From: JBKEAD01 sp047973165
Lineage (GTDB): Bacteria; Verrucomicrobiota; Verrucomicrobiia; Chthoniobacterales; JBKEAD01
Direction of reading: 5' to 3'
Assembly: GCA_047973165.1 (NCBI GenBank)
Contig: JBKEBM010000019.1
Span: 1-35,398, forward strand
DNA: 35,398 nucleotides
Part shown: positions 1 to 8,180 of the stretch, piece by piece
Position numbering within the stretch: position 1 is the first letter of the stretch
How the letters are laid out: every line of letters begins with the position of its first letter
Program-made: the position numbers and the translations under genes
Notes under the pieces: generated by a model
What the model was told of the DNA's origin: nothing
Databases searched by the model: none
What the model saw: the letters and a program-made list of their open reading frames with translations, nothing else

Positions 1-462
1 GGGGTGGGGGGGGCATTCGTCGAAGGCCATTACGATGTCGGAGCCGAGATGGTATTGAATCTCCATGGAGACTTCGGGGCTGATGAAGGTGGGGGTACCG
101 TCGAGGTGATTTTGAAAGTGAGCACCTTCTTCGGTGATGCGACGGAGGCGTGCGAGGGAGAAGACCTGGAAGCCACCGCTGTCGGTGAGGATGCTGGAGT
201 CCCAGCCCATGAATTTATGGAGGCCACCGAGGTCACGGATGAGGGCGTCGCCGGGTCGGACGTGGAGGTGGTAAGTATTTCCTAAAATAATTTGGGCGCC
301 GAGTGTGTGGAGCTCGTCGGGGGAGACGGCTTTGACCGTGGCCTGGGTGCCGACGGGCATGAAGAGTGGAGTTTGGATTTGGGCGCAGCGGGTGGAGAAG
401 GTTCCGGCGCGTGCATCGGAGTGGGGGTCTTTTGCTTCGGTGTGGAAGGCGGCGTTGCTCAC
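1..462 (-). CDS. tgt: Queuine/preQ1 tRNA-ribosyltransferase, N-terminal part (runs off the window)
   Basis: Exchanges guanine-34 of GUN anticodons for preQ1 in queuosine synthesis. The frame gives 154 residues and stays open to base 1; family members are about 370-400 residues, so less than half is present. Seen: TPLFMPVGTQATVK, GAQIILGNTYHLHVRPG, the substrate-recognition stretch ILTDSGGFQVFSL with its conserved Asp, and MEIQYHLGSDIVMAFDEC. The nucleophilic Asp and the C-terminal zinc site lie outside the window. The start is taken as GTG at 462, 11 bases after the pyrC stop; no in-frame ATG precedes the conserved region. Same strand and close spacing to pyrC suggest cotranscription. Confidence 0.95.
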   Translation of the reverse strand, partial: MSNAAFHTEAKDPHSDARAGTFSTRCAQIQTPLFMPVGTQATVKAVSPDELHTLGAQIILGNTYHLHVRPGDALIRDLGGLHKFMGWDSSILTDSGGFQVFSLARLRRITEEGAHFQNHLDGTPTFISPEVSMEIQYHLGSDIVMAFDECPPHP

Positions 463-473
463 GGGCGGGTAGG

Positions 474-1760
474 TCAGAGTTTCCAGACGGATTTTCCGGC
501 GACGATGGTTTGGATGGCACGTCCGCGGAAGGTGCTGTCGTGAAAGGGGGAGTTTTTGGAGAGGGACTTTGTTTCGTTTACGTCGTAGGTCCAGCTTTGG
601 GCGGGGTCGATGAGGGTGACGTCTCCGACAGCACCGGGGCTGAGGGTGCCGCGGTCGAGATTTAGCAGACGGGCGGGGTTGCTGGTGTAGCAGGCGATAA
701 GACGGGGGAGGTCGATGATATTTCGCTGGTGGATGAGGAGTTCGGAGAAGGCGGCGAATTCGGTTTCGAGACCGAGGATTCCGAAGGGTGCCTGGTCGAG
801 CTCGACTTCTTTTTCGTAGGCGGCGTGGGGGGCGTGGTCGCTGCAGAGGATGTCGATGGTGCCGTCGGCGATGCCTTCGAGGAGAAGTTCAATATCGCTT
901 TGTTCGCGAAGTGGGGGGTTCATTTTATAATTGGAGTCGTAGGTTTGGAGCTTCTCGTCGGTGAACCAGATGTGGTGAGGGCAGATTTCTCCGCTGATTT
1001 TTACGCCACGTTTTTTTGCTTCGCGGAGGAGGGGGATGCTGCCACCGGAGGTGATGTGCTGGCAGTGGATGGGGGTGTCGAGAAGTTCAGCGAGCATGAT
1101 GTTGCGGCCAACGATAATTTCTTCACCGATGCGTGGCCAGCCGGGGAGACCGAGGCGGAGGCTCCAGTCGCCTTCGTGCATAACGCCGTCGCCGACGAGC
1201 GAGTAGTCCTGGCAGTGGTCGAGGAGCGGGAGGTCAAACATTTTTGCATATTCGAGGGCGCGGCGCATGACTTCGTGGTTTTGGATACAGTGGCCGTCGT
1301 CGGTGATGGCGACGATGCCGGCTCGGGCCATGGAGCCGATGGGGGCGAGCTCTTCGCCGGCGATTCCTTTGGTGATGGCACCGGTGGTGAAGATGTTTAT
1401 CTCGGAAGTTTCGGCGGCTTTTTCTTTGATGAGAGTGATGGTGGAGGGGTTGTCCGTCGTTGGCGAAGTGTTTGGCATGAGGACGACGGAGGTGAATCCA
1501 CCGGCGGCTGCGGCGCGTGATCCGGAGGCGATAGTTTCTTTGTGAGTCTGGCCGGGTTCGCGGAAGTGGACGTGGATGTCGATGAGGCCGGGGGCAACGA
1601 CGAGGCCGGTGGCGTCGATGGTTTTGGTGTTGTCTGTGGCGGCGGTGAGGGATTCAACGAAGTGTCCGTCCTGTATAAAAATATCGCCTGTGGCGTCGAT
1701 GTTGCGAGCGGGGTCGATAATGCGTCCGTTTTTGATGTGCAGGTTTTTTGGGTGACTCAT
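474..1760 (-). CDS. pyrC: Dihydroorotase, type I
   Basis: Cyclises N-carbamoyl-aspartate to dihydroorotate, third step of pyrimidine synthesis. 428 residues from ATG at 1760 (MSHPKNLHIKNGR). The frame is open 20 codons further upstream, but that extension has no family resemblance. Amidohydrolase metal motifs are visible: HVHFREPG (HxH) near residue 62, DDGH, LLDHCQD and HCQHITSGG in the middle, and SDHAPH with the catalytic Asp near the end. The C-terminus has the usual RGRAIQTIVAGK strand. This is the bacterial long type I family, found free or with PyrB, not the short E. coli type. Followed closely by tgt. Confidence 0.95.
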   Translation of the reverse strand: MSHPKNLHIKNGRIIDPARNIDATGDIFIQDGHFVESLTAATDNTKTIDATGLVVAPGLIDIHVHFREPGQTHKETIASGSRAAAAGGFTSVVLMPNTSPTTDNPSTITLIKEKAAETSEINIFTTGAITKGIAGEELAPIGSMARAGIVAITDDGHCIQNHEVMRRALEYAKMFDLPLLDHCQDYSLVGDGVMHEGDWSLRLGLPGWPRIGEEIIVGRNIMLAELLDTPIHCQHITSGGSIPLLREAKKRGVKISGEICPHHIWFTDEKLQTYDSNYKMNPPLREQSDIELLLEGIADGTIDILCSDHAPHAAYEKEVELDQAPFGILGLETEFAAFSELLIHQRNIIDLPRLIACYTSNPARLLNLDRGTLSPGAVGDVTLIDPAQSWTYDVNETKSLSKNSPFHDSTFRGRAIQTIVAGKSVWKL

Positions 1761-2480
1761 GAGGCAGGTGGTTGTGTGGATAAAACGAGAAATTGTCTCA
1801 GCATTCGAGTGTAAAATCAATGGAGTGGGCCACGCTTGTCACGCATAATACCAAAGTGGGTCGAGTGGCGACTTCTTTCGTGGGAAGCCGACGGCTGTAA
1901 GGAGCTTTGCAATTTGCGGTTTGCTTTTTGCAGTTTGATTCGCTGCACCGTGCATTTTGACCTTCGGCATCGGCGTGTTACCATGTTTTGAACAGGAATG
2001 AAACCTGGCAGCCATCAACCACTCGAATACATAACTCTCGAATGAGAGGACTACAACCTTCGGTACCGGGCTGAGGTTCTTGCCCGAACAGAAAGGTGCC
2101 GAGCATATGGGGAAAATATACAATTTTCCATTTCGACTTTCCAGCCCGACCTCGGCGATCCAGGCCAGCGCGACCATTGAAGTGCTCGAACGTCTTCCTC
2201 TTCTCGATGAAAGCACAAGTGCACTATAAAAAGGGGAGAAGTATCTCAGTTCGTGGAATGTATGTTCTGGGTCCCTTTTCTCTTCTTGTTTGCAAGCTTC
2301 ACGCTTTTCACACATGCCCCGAATCGGAAAAGGAGAATGATCTTTTGGCAGGCAATGAAGCAAAATAACTTTTGTCCATCCTGCATAAGGCGATGTGCGA
2401 GAGTGACGGCAGCTCTCCTGATTTGGGAACTCTTTGAAGACTTTATTTAAATTCCCGGAGTCCTGTGATTTATTTAGCGA
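1761..2480. other. Gene-free stretch with no recognised gene
   Basis: 720 bases between divergently oriented pyrC (minus) and the ABC ATPase (plus). A 174-codon minus frame (2363-1839) and a 90-codon plus frame (2096-2368) exist, but neither has recognisable motifs, a convincing start or a codon pattern like the neighbours. The 174-codon frame runs through a 7-bp tandem repeat, which argues against coding. It may hold promoters for both flanking genes or the remains of a decayed or repeated element; I cannot assign it. Confidence 0.6.
1906..1940. repeat. Tandem heptamer repeat, five units of TTTGCNN
   Basis: Five consecutive 7-base units: TTTGCAA, TTTGCGG, TTTGCTT, TTTGCAG and TTTGATT. The last unit has lost the C. 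The TTTG core is invariant and the last two bases vary. The period is not a multiple of three, and the repeat lies in a gene-free region. On the minus strand it reads as NNGCAAA units. Confidence 0.7.
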
Positions 2481-3284
2481 ATGAAAGCAGATTTTTCAGA
2501 TGAAAGTGTTTTGGCGGTTCGTTCGTTGAGTGTGCGGCGGGGGCGGGTGCAGATACTGCGAAATATTGATTGGCGGGTCGGTGTTGGTGAGCACTGGGTG
2601 GTGCTGGGAGCAAATGGTTCGGGGAAGACGTCGTTGCTGAAATGTCTGTCGGGTTATTTTACCCCGACTTCGGGGGAGGTGGATTTGCTGGGGGAGAGTT
2701 TTGGTGGCTGTGACTGGCGGGAACTGCGGGAGCGGATTGGCATTGTGGGCGCGAGTATTTCTCAGATGATTTCGGAGGATGATATTGTGTTGGATATCGT
2801 GATTGGTGGGAGGTTTGGGATGATGGGGATATGGGGAGATTACAAAAAAGCGGATCGCCGGGATGCGAAAAAATTTTTGCGTCAGGTGCATGTCGGGCAT
2901 CTTGAGCAGAGGCCGTGGCATTACTTGTCGCAGGGGGAGCGACAGCGGACTTTGATTGCAAGGGCTCTGATGGCATCACCGCGTCTGATGATTCTTGATG
3001 AGCCTTGTTCGGGGCTGGATCCGGTGGCGCGGGAGGAATTTTTGCAGTTTATAAATGGTGCGAACCTGGCGGGTGTGCCGTTGATTTTTGTGACGCACCA
3101 TGTGGAGGAGATCGTGGAGCGTTTTACACACGGGCTTTTTATTCGTGACGGGCGGGTGCTGGCGCAGGGGCCGCTGAAGAAGACGATGACGTCGAAAATT
3201 CTGAGCGAGACTTTTGATCGTCCGCTGCGTGTGAGAAAAAGTGGAGGGCGGTATCAGTTGGGCTTCACTCGTTCAATACGCTGA
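2481..3284 (+). CDS. Stand-alone ABC transporter ATP-binding protein
   Basis: 267-residue cytoplasmic ATPase. Walker A GANGSGKT at 43-50, ABC signature LSQGE at 149-153, Walker B LMILDEP at 169-175 followed by D-loop SGLD, and H-loop His206 in VTHH. All nucleotide-binding elements are intact. No permease or binding-protein gene is adjacent. The overall look (long insert with GGRFG before the signature, short C-terminus) resembles the YlmA/ModF-like group annotated as molybdate-type ATPases, but the substrate cannot be read from sequence. The start is the first ATG of the frame, with no clear Shine-Dalgarno. The last 20 bases overlap the convergent pabB end. Confidence 0.9.
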   Translation: MKADFSDESVLAVRSLSVRRGRVQILRNIDWRVGVGEHWVVLGANGSGKTSLLKCLSGYFTPTSGEVDLLGESFGGCDWRELRERIGIVGASISQMISEDDIVLDIVIGGRFGMMGIWGDYKKADRRDAKKFLRQVHVGHLEQRPWHYLSQGERQRTLIARALMASPRLMILDEPCSGLDPVAREEFLQFINGANLAGVPLIFVTHHVEEIVERFTHGLFIRDGRVLAQGPLKKTMTSKILSETFDRPLRVRKSGGRYQLGFTRSIR

Positions 3285-4581
3285 GGAGGCCGGCTGCTTT
3301 GTGATGGGTTTCCGCCCATTCGTCTTCGGGATGGCTGTCGGCAACAATGCCGGCTCCGGTCTGGTATTCGGCTTTCATTGAGGTATTGGAGGAATTTTTT
3401 TCCAGGGTCAGGGTGCGGATGGCGATGTTGAATCGGGCGTCGCCGTTAGTTCCAAAATATCCGATTGCTCCGGTGAAAAGTCCGCGTGGGGTGGGTTCGA
3501 GTTCCTGGATAATTTCCAGGGCGCGTTTTTTTGGAGCACCGCTGATGGAGCCGCCGGGGAAGCAGTTGCGGAGTGCTTCGATGGGTGTTACTTCGTCGCG
3601 CAGACGTCCCTGAACGGTCGATACCAGATGAAAAACGTGGGGGAAAGTTTCGAGTTTGATGAGTTCGCTGACTTCTACGGAGCCGAATTGGCAGATACGC
3701 CCGAGGTCGTTTCGTTCGAGGTCGGTGATCATGAGAAGCTCAGCATTTTCTTTGACGGAGGACTGGAGTTCGCAAGCGAGCCGACGGTCTTCGTTGTGGT
3801 CAGGATGCCGGGGGCGGGTTCCTTTGATGGGGCGCGTGAGGAGTCTGCGTTCTGTGAGGTGAAAGAAGCATTCGGGGGAGGTGGAGAGTATGAAGCGGTC
3901 GTTTTGGTTAATAAAAGCAGCATGCGGAGCGGGGGAGTGCTGGTGCCAGGATTTGTAGAGTTGCCAGGGGTTGCCGGTGAAGCGTCCCTGGTGGGGATAG
4001 GCGAGGCAGACCTGATAGATGTCGCCGGCTGCGATATATTCCTGTGCTCGCTGCAGCATTTTCAGCCAGGTATTTTTTGAAATGTCGGGTTGGAGTCGAA
4101 GACTGAAATCAGCGGGGGAGTCGGGTGGGGAGTTGGGAGCGGTGAGGAGAGATAGTTTTTCTGTGGGGGGAATCCACCAGGTTTGTTTTTCGTGATCGAA
4201 GATAAAAATTTTTTCGTAAAATCCGAAGTGGTAAGTTCCGTCAAAATCAAAGGAGCCGATGAAAGCGGAGTCGGGAAAAGGGATGCCGGAGTCGGATTGT
4301 GCGGGCTGATGTGTGGCGAGAGCGTTGTCGAGTTGCTGGTCTTTAAAAAGATTTCCGGTAAATGTTTTTGAAGGGGAATGGGCAAGGAGCGACAGGGTTT
4401 GTCCGGCATGGGAACTGTCCAGGAAGGCGAAACCGGGGTGAGTTTGCAGGTGTGCAGCCAGGTCTGCTGGTTTGATTGAAAGTCCAAGAGGAATCAGCCC
4501 GGGAGTGGAGGAGGGGGATGGAAGGCTGTGCCGGGATTGTTTTATAAATTTTTTTGTTTCACTTTTTGTAAGCCTTGGCAT
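3265..4581 (-). CDS. pabB: Aminodeoxychorismate synthase component I
   Basis: Chorismate-binding enzyme making 4-amino-4-deoxychorismate for folate. 438 residues from ATG 4581 (MPRLTKSETKK); E. coli PabB has 453. An upstream in-frame ATG at 4635 would run into the divergent gene at 4629 and is rejected. Diagnostic: PIKGTRPR at 251-258 carries the Lys typical of PabB, where TrpE has PIAGTR. Other family motifs are ITDLERNDLGR (285-295), FPGGSISGAPK (341-351) and GAGIV (409-413). The N-terminal half is divergent, as usual. The partner amidotransferase PabA is not in the window. The 3' end overlaps the convergent ABC ATPase gene. Confidence 0.93.
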   Translation of the reverse strand: MPRLTKSETKKFIKQSRHSLPSPSSTPGLIPLGLSIKPADLAAHLQTHPGFAFLDSSHAGQTLSLLAHSPSKTFTGNLFKDQQLDNALATHQPAQSDSGIPFPDSAFIGSFDFDGTYHFGFYEKIFIFDHEKQTWWIPPTEKLSLLTAPNSPPDSPADFSLRLQPDISKNTWLKMLQRAQEYIAAGDIYQVCLAYPHQGRFTGNPWQLYKSWHQHSPAPHAAFINQNDRFILSTSPECFFHLTERRLLTRPIKGTRPRHPDHNEDRRLACELQSSVKENAELLMITDLERNDLGRICQFGSVEVSELIKLETFPHVFHLVSTVQGRLRDEVTPIEALRNCFPGGSISGAPKKRALEIIQELEPTPRGLFTGAIGYFGTNGDARFNIAIRTLTLEKNSSNTSMKAEYQTGAGIVADSHPEDEWAETHHKAAGLLSVLNE

Positions 4582-4628
4582 TCTGCTATGTTTTCGCTTA
4601 CTTTTCGCCTGTGTAAGAAAACTCTTCC

Positions 4629-5396
4629 ATGACAAAATTTAATTTTTCCATTTTTAAGTTCGTAATAATTGCTTTGCTATCGTCGCTGGTTTTGCCGAGT
4701 GCCGTTCATGCCCAGCCTGTGCAGTCGGATGAGGAAATGGCTGCAGAAGTTGCGCAGGATGCGGCGAGTGAGGGGGCAGCACCGGTAATAGAAGCTGATG
4801 CAGATGTTTCTGAGGTAAAGGAGGAAAGCCTGCCTGATTCCGCACCGGGCGTAACGCCGCAGATGCGTTTGAGTGATAGTGATCCAGTTTTGCCGCCTGC
4901 TCCGGCAGAGGAAACTGTTATTGAAACGGAAAGAAGCATGGAACTGATTCCTCTGCCCGGAGGGATGGGAGTTTTTGAAGAGGACGAGGCTTTTATTGAA
5001 ATGCCTCAGGAGCCTTCTGCACCCGAAGATTTTCCTTTTCCGGAGCCGGATTTGATTCCGCCGCCGCTTGACCCGGCAGACCTTGCTGAGCCGGGGGCTG
5101 CACCTCAAAAGACGGAACTTGAAATTGCCCAGGAATACAAGACGCTGAGGATTAAGATTGATAAGGATCCTGAAGTTCGCAGCCTGGCTGCACAGGCTGC
5201 AAGTGCCCGAACAGATGAAGCAAAGCGTCAGGCCCGGCGTGCTTACTATCGCCTCCTTTTTAGCAAAATGCGAAAAGCTGACAAAAGTCTGACTCTTAAA
5301 ATTGATACCATGGAGAGCTCTTATCTGACAGCTCTGCAGCAATCCAGGCTGGAACCAAGTCTGCCTCTGAACCCGCCTCCTACTCCAAATCCCTGA
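4629..5396 (+). CDS. Exported acidic, proline-rich protein of unknown function
   Basis: 255 residues with a signal peptide (hydrophobic stretch VIIALLSSLVLPSAVHA, probable cleavage after AHA-like VHA near residue 28). Residues about 30-165 are rich in Glu, Asp, Pro and Ala and look disordered. The last third is charged and helical (EIAQEYKTLRIKIDKD, then RQARRAYYRLLFSKMRKADK) and ends in a proline-rich tail. I do not recognise a family. It is probably periplasmic or envelope-associated. It is divergent from pabB with only 47 bases between starts, so the two promoters must overlap or lie inside coding sequence. Confidence 0.75.
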   Translation: MTKFNFSIFKFVIIALLSSLVLPSAVHAQPVQSDEEMAAEVAQDAASEGAAPVIEADADVSEVKEESLPDSAPGVTPQMRLSDSDPVLPPAPAEETVIETERSMELIPLPGGMGVFEEDEAFIEMPQEPSAPEDFPFPEPDLIPPPLDPADLAEPGAAPQKTELEIAQEYKTLRIKIDKDPEVRSLAAQAASARTDEAKRQARRAYYRLLFSKMRKADKSLTLKIDTMESSYLTALQQSRLEPSLPLNPPPTPNP

Positions 5397-5457
5397 GGTT
5401 TGGCTTTGAATTTATTTTTTTAAATGTCAGGATGGGGATTACTCACCCCTCCTGTTT

Positions 5458-6015
5458 ATGAGATTATTCAAAACTTTTTTTTCGAGCGGCTTTCGAGTTT
5501 TGCTGCTCACTTTCGCTTGCTCTGTTATTTATTCGCCTGCACTCCCCGCGCAGGAAACGGAGAATGTAATCATCAACCCTGGCTTTGAAGATGACCTGGT
5601 GGACTGGCTGACGGCGCATGATTTTAATATGAGCCATGTTGTTCCGGAGGCGGCACGTTCCGGAGCATTCGGACTGCGTGTGACCGATGAGATGCCTAAG
5701 GAAGGTAGTGGATTGCAGTCTCTGCCCGTGCCGGTTGAAGGTGGCAATACTTATGAATTGTCGTTTTGGATGCGCCTGGTTTCCGGTGAAGGGAGGGTGA
5801 CTGTGTGGTTGCGTTTGTTTGATGAACGAACGAAGTCGGTTTCCAAAAGTCGAATTGATCTGAAGGTTGAGCCTGTGAGTGAGTGGAAGCGTTACTCGGT
5901 TAAAAGCAAGCTTCCGGAGGAAGCGGTGCAGGCGGCAGTCAGAATTACTTCGGCTAATAAGGATGTTCTTACAGTGGATATTGACGACTTTGAATTGCGT
6001 GAAGTTGAGGATTAG
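5458..6015 (+). CDS. Secreted protein with a carbohydrate-binding-like (jelly-roll) domain
   Basis: 185 residues. The N-terminal signal peptide includes VLLLTFACSVIYSPALPAQ. The rest is one domain opening with VIINPGFEDDLVDW, the usual start of CBM4/9-like galactose-binding folds. It continues with SGAFGLRV, YELSFWMRLVSGEGRVTVWLR and an end VDIDDFELREV typical of these beta-sandwiches. No catalytic domain follows, so it is a free-standing binding protein. The ligand is unknown. It sits 61 bases after the proline-rich exported protein and may share its transcript. Confidence 0.8.
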   Translation: MRLFKTFFSSGFRVLLLTFACSVIYSPALPAQETENVIINPGFEDDLVDWLTAHDFNMSHVVPEAARSGAFGLRVTDEMPKEGSGLQSLPVPVEGGNTYELSFWMRLVSGEGRVTVWLRLFDERTKSVSKSRIDLKVEPVSEWKRYSVKSKLPEEAVQAAVRITSANKDVLTVDIDDFELREVED

Positions 6016-6078
6016 TTTGGAGGGAAAGGATTTTAAGCCTCCTTCGATCAAAAAAAGTTATTTTACACTGAAAGTGGT

Positions 6079-6546
6079 TTGCTAGTGTGCTGCGTGCAGT
6101 TTTCTAAATTTAGGTGGGTTTGGGTGGTTTTTGCATGGTTGGCTTTTATTTCCTGGGTGGGCCTGGCTACATGGTTGTCGAGTCTGCCGGCTCGGGAATT
6201 ACCCGATATGCCGGTTCGGTTTGCGCATATGGATAAGGTATTGCATGCCGGTTTATTTCTTGGAGGGAGTTTATTGTTTTCGATTGCTCTTGCGCTTACC
6301 TGGACAAGAGTCTCACGCATTTTGTTGTTTGTTGTCTCCTTGATTTTTCTTGCCGGATTTGGGGTAATAAATGAGTGGCAGCAGGTCGATGTCAGAGGGC
6401 GTTCGGGGGGAGACGTGTGGGATGCGAGTGCAAATGTGACTGGAGTGTTTATGGGAAGTAGTGTTCTCTTTTTTCTTCGACGTCGGCCTAAAAACGAATT
6501 CAGGAGGGAGAGTATTTCTCCTGTTTCGTCGGATATAGTTTCCTGA
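6079..6546 (+). CDS. VanZ-like membrane protein
   Basis: 155 residues with four predicted membrane helices: WVWVVFAWLAFISWVGLATW, LFLGGSLLFSIALAL, ILLFVVSLIFLAGFGV and NVTGVFMGSSVLFFL. VanZ-family landmarks are HMDKVLHAGLFL between helices 1 and 2 (the D-K-x-x-H pattern) and NEWQQVDVRGRSGGDVWDASAN before helix 4. VanZ-like proteins are widespread and mostly of unknown role; there is no glycopeptide-resistance context here. The start is uncertain: the frame opens with TTG at 6079, and GTG codons follow within a few residues. Confidence 0.82.
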   Translation: MLVCCVQFSKFRWVWVVFAWLAFISWVGLATWLSSLPARELPDMPVRFAHMDKVLHAGLFLGGSLLFSIALALTWTRVSRILLFVVSLIFLAGFGVINEWQQVDVRGRSGGDVWDASANVTGVFMGSSVLFFLRRRPKNEFRRESISPVSSDIVS

Positions 6547-6561
6547 AAATTATACAAATCC

Positions 6562-6855
6562 ATGAAAAAATCAGAACTCTTCTCCGAACCCTTCTCCTGA
6601 CCCTGGCACTCGCAGCACTCACCATTTCCAGCACTCACACAGCAGATATCCTTTGGGACGGCACCACCGGATCATGGAATATAAACACAAACTGGTATAC
6701 AGGATACCGTCCCGACAGCAGCAGACAATGTGCACATCGACAATGGAGGAACCGCCCAGGTTGAGGGGGGAGTTTCTGCTGAAGCCGATGATCTCACTGT
6801 TGGCGACTCCGGCACAGGCACCCTGCTGCATCGTCGTAAAAAGAATCGCTTTTGA
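6562..6855 (+). pseudogene. Broken gene for a secreted protein with autotransporter-type beta repeats
   Basis: Three frames must be joined to read one protein. The ATG at 6562 is followed by six A's and soon a TGA. With one more A the frame gives a signal peptide (KIRTLLRTLLLTLALAALT) and then ADILWDGTTGSWNINTNWYTG, the usual opening of autotransporter-associated beta-strand/PEP-CTERM surface proteins. Near 6700 the frame shifts again to VPTAADNVHIDNGGTAQVEG and LTVGDSGTGTL. It ends abruptly in a basic tail (HRRKKNRF, stop at 6855) like the residues that follow a PEP-CTERM membrane helix. Family members are hundreds of residues long, so most of the middle is gone. At least two frameshifts plus an internal deletion mark it as non-functional. 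Confidence 0.72.
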
Positions 6856-6868
6856 GTGAGGTGGTCCT

Positions 6869-7069
6869 TTACCCGCCTGCGGCGACTCTTAGGATTTCGA
6901 TAGAGTCGCCGTCCTGCAGTTTTACTTCCGTCCACTCCGAGCGCAGCAGGGCGGTTTGGTTATGTTCGATCAGGACGGTTTCGGGGGGGAGAGAGAGTTT
7001 TTTCAGGAGTTCGGGAATGTCGGTATTCAGCGAAAATTCCTGGGAGTTTCCGTTTATTTTAAGCTGCAT
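6869..7069 (-). CDS. thiS: Sulfur carrier protein ThiS
   Basis: 66-residue ubiquitin-like protein that carries the sulfur for the thiazole ring as a C-terminal thiocarboxylate. Starts MQLKINGNSQEF, has the conserved DGDSIEIL strand, and ends in the required Gly-Gly (VAAGG). The ATG at 7069 lies 11 bases inside the 3' end of thiH, so translation is probably coupled. The partners thiG and thiF are not in the window. It is distinct from the second sulfur carrier at 23334-23609. Confidence 0.93.
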   Translation of the reverse strand: MQLKINGNSQEFSLNTDIPELLKKLSLPPETVLIEHNQTALLRSEWTEVKLQDGDSIEILRVAAGG

Positions 7070-8180
7070 GGGAATCAGAAATGATGGGGTCCCAGTCTTT
7101 CCAGACGGGTTCAAAGCCCTGGCGGGTGAGCATGTCGGCGACTTCTTTTGGTGAGCGTAAATCTGAAATGTCAAACTGTCCGGTGGCCGGGCCTTGTCCA
7201 CAGTTTTCCTGGGGGCGTCCGTTGATTGTGAGGTGAGTTTTGTCTGCCCCCTCTCCGGTGTAGCCGCCGGGTTCGGTGTGGCTGCCCGCGCTCATGCTGG
7301 TGATGCCGAGCGGTGCAAGCAGATCGCGGAAGTCTGCGGGTTCACGGGTGCTGAGAATGAGTCCTACGCTCGGAAAGGTGACCCGGATGGCGCATAGGAG
7401 CTGAATGAATTCACGGTTGCTGATGGGATACTCCGGTTTAAAATCACCTGCCGCAGGGCGCAGGCGTGGGAGGCTGACGGTGAGGTGTGATTTCCAGCAG
7501 GCACGGCGCAGGTATTGTATATGGGCGGCCAGGGCGAGTGCTTCTTCCTGCCAGTGCCAGAGGCCAAAGAGCGCACCGATGCCGATGCGACGGAATCCGG
7601 CATCGTGGGCGCGTTCGGGGCAGTCGAGCCGCCACCCGTAGTTTTTTTTCGGTCCGGAGAAGTGCATTTTTGCATAAGTCGGGCGGTGATAAGTTTCCTG
7701 ATAGACAACGAGTGTTTCTGCTCCGGCAGCGACCAGGGGGAGGTAGTCTGCTGTTTCCATGGGAGCGATTTCGAGCGAGATACTCGGGATTTCTTTTGTG
7801 AGCCTGCGGATGCATTTTTCGAGATAGCCGTTGGAGACAAATTTGGGGTGTTCGCCTGCGACGAGGAGGATGTGGCGGAAGCCTTGTCTTGCAAGGTGTG
7901 CGGCTTCGCGGGCAACCTGTTCGATATCGAGAGTGACTCGGAGGATGGCGTTTTCGCGGGAGAAGCCGCAGTAGGAGCAGGAGTTAATGCATTCGTTTGA
8001 GAGATAAAGCGGGGCAAACATTCGCATGGTTCGCCCGAAGTGTTGGCGGGTGATGCGGGTGGCATTGTGTGCCAGATCGTTCAGCGAAGCATCGTTCATC
8101 GGCTTGAGGAGAGTTGTAAAGCGACGAAGTGTGGTATCGGGATTTGCGACTGCAGATTCAATGGTAGTGGAGAATGGCAT
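7059..8180 (-). CDS. thiH: 2-iminoacetate synthase (radical SAM)
   Basis: Cleaves tyrosine to dehydroglycine (2-iminoacetate) and p-cresol, giving the glycine-derived part of thiamine's thiazole; this is the anaerobic-type route, as opposed to ThiO. 373 residues, about the family length. The radical-SAM cysteine triad is C64, C68, C71 in CINSCSYC. Other landmarks: LLVAGEHP, YQETYHRPTYAKMHFSGPK, SMSAGSHTEPGGY, and the C-terminal GQFDISDLRSPKEV typical of ThiH. It overlaps thiS. I looked for a TPP riboswitch in the roughly 480 bases upstream and found no convincing one. Confidence 0.95.
   Translation of the reverse strand: MPFSTTIESAVANPDTTLRRFTTLLKPMNDASLNDLAHNATRITRQHFGRTMRMFAPLYLSNECINSCSYCGFSRENAILRVTLDIEQVAREAAHLARQGFRHILLVAGEHPKFVSNGYLEKCIRRLTKEIPSISLEIAPMETADYLPLVAAGAETLVVYQETYHRPTYAKMHFSGPKKNYGWRLDCPERAHDAGFRRIGIGALFGLWHWQEEALALAAHIQYLRRACWKSHLTVSLPRLRPAAGDFKPEYPISNREFIQLLCAIRVTFPSVGLILSTREPADFRDLLAPLGITSMSAGSHTEPGGYTGEGADKTHLTINGRPQENCGQGPATGQFDISDLRSPKEVADMLTRQGFEPVWKDWDPIISDSHAA

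Noticed and set aside
729..1520. 263-codon plus-strand frame inside pyrC
   Set aside because: Antisense shadow of dihydroorotase, caused by high G+C codon use.
1839..2363. 174-codon minus-strand frame between pyrC and the ABC ATPase
   Set aside because: Crosses a 7-bp tandem repeat and shows no family features.
4677..5342. 221-codon minus-strand frame opposite the proline-rich exported protein
   Set aside because: The plus-strand frame has a signal peptide and coherent composition; the minus frame is Arg/Cys-rich shadow sequence.
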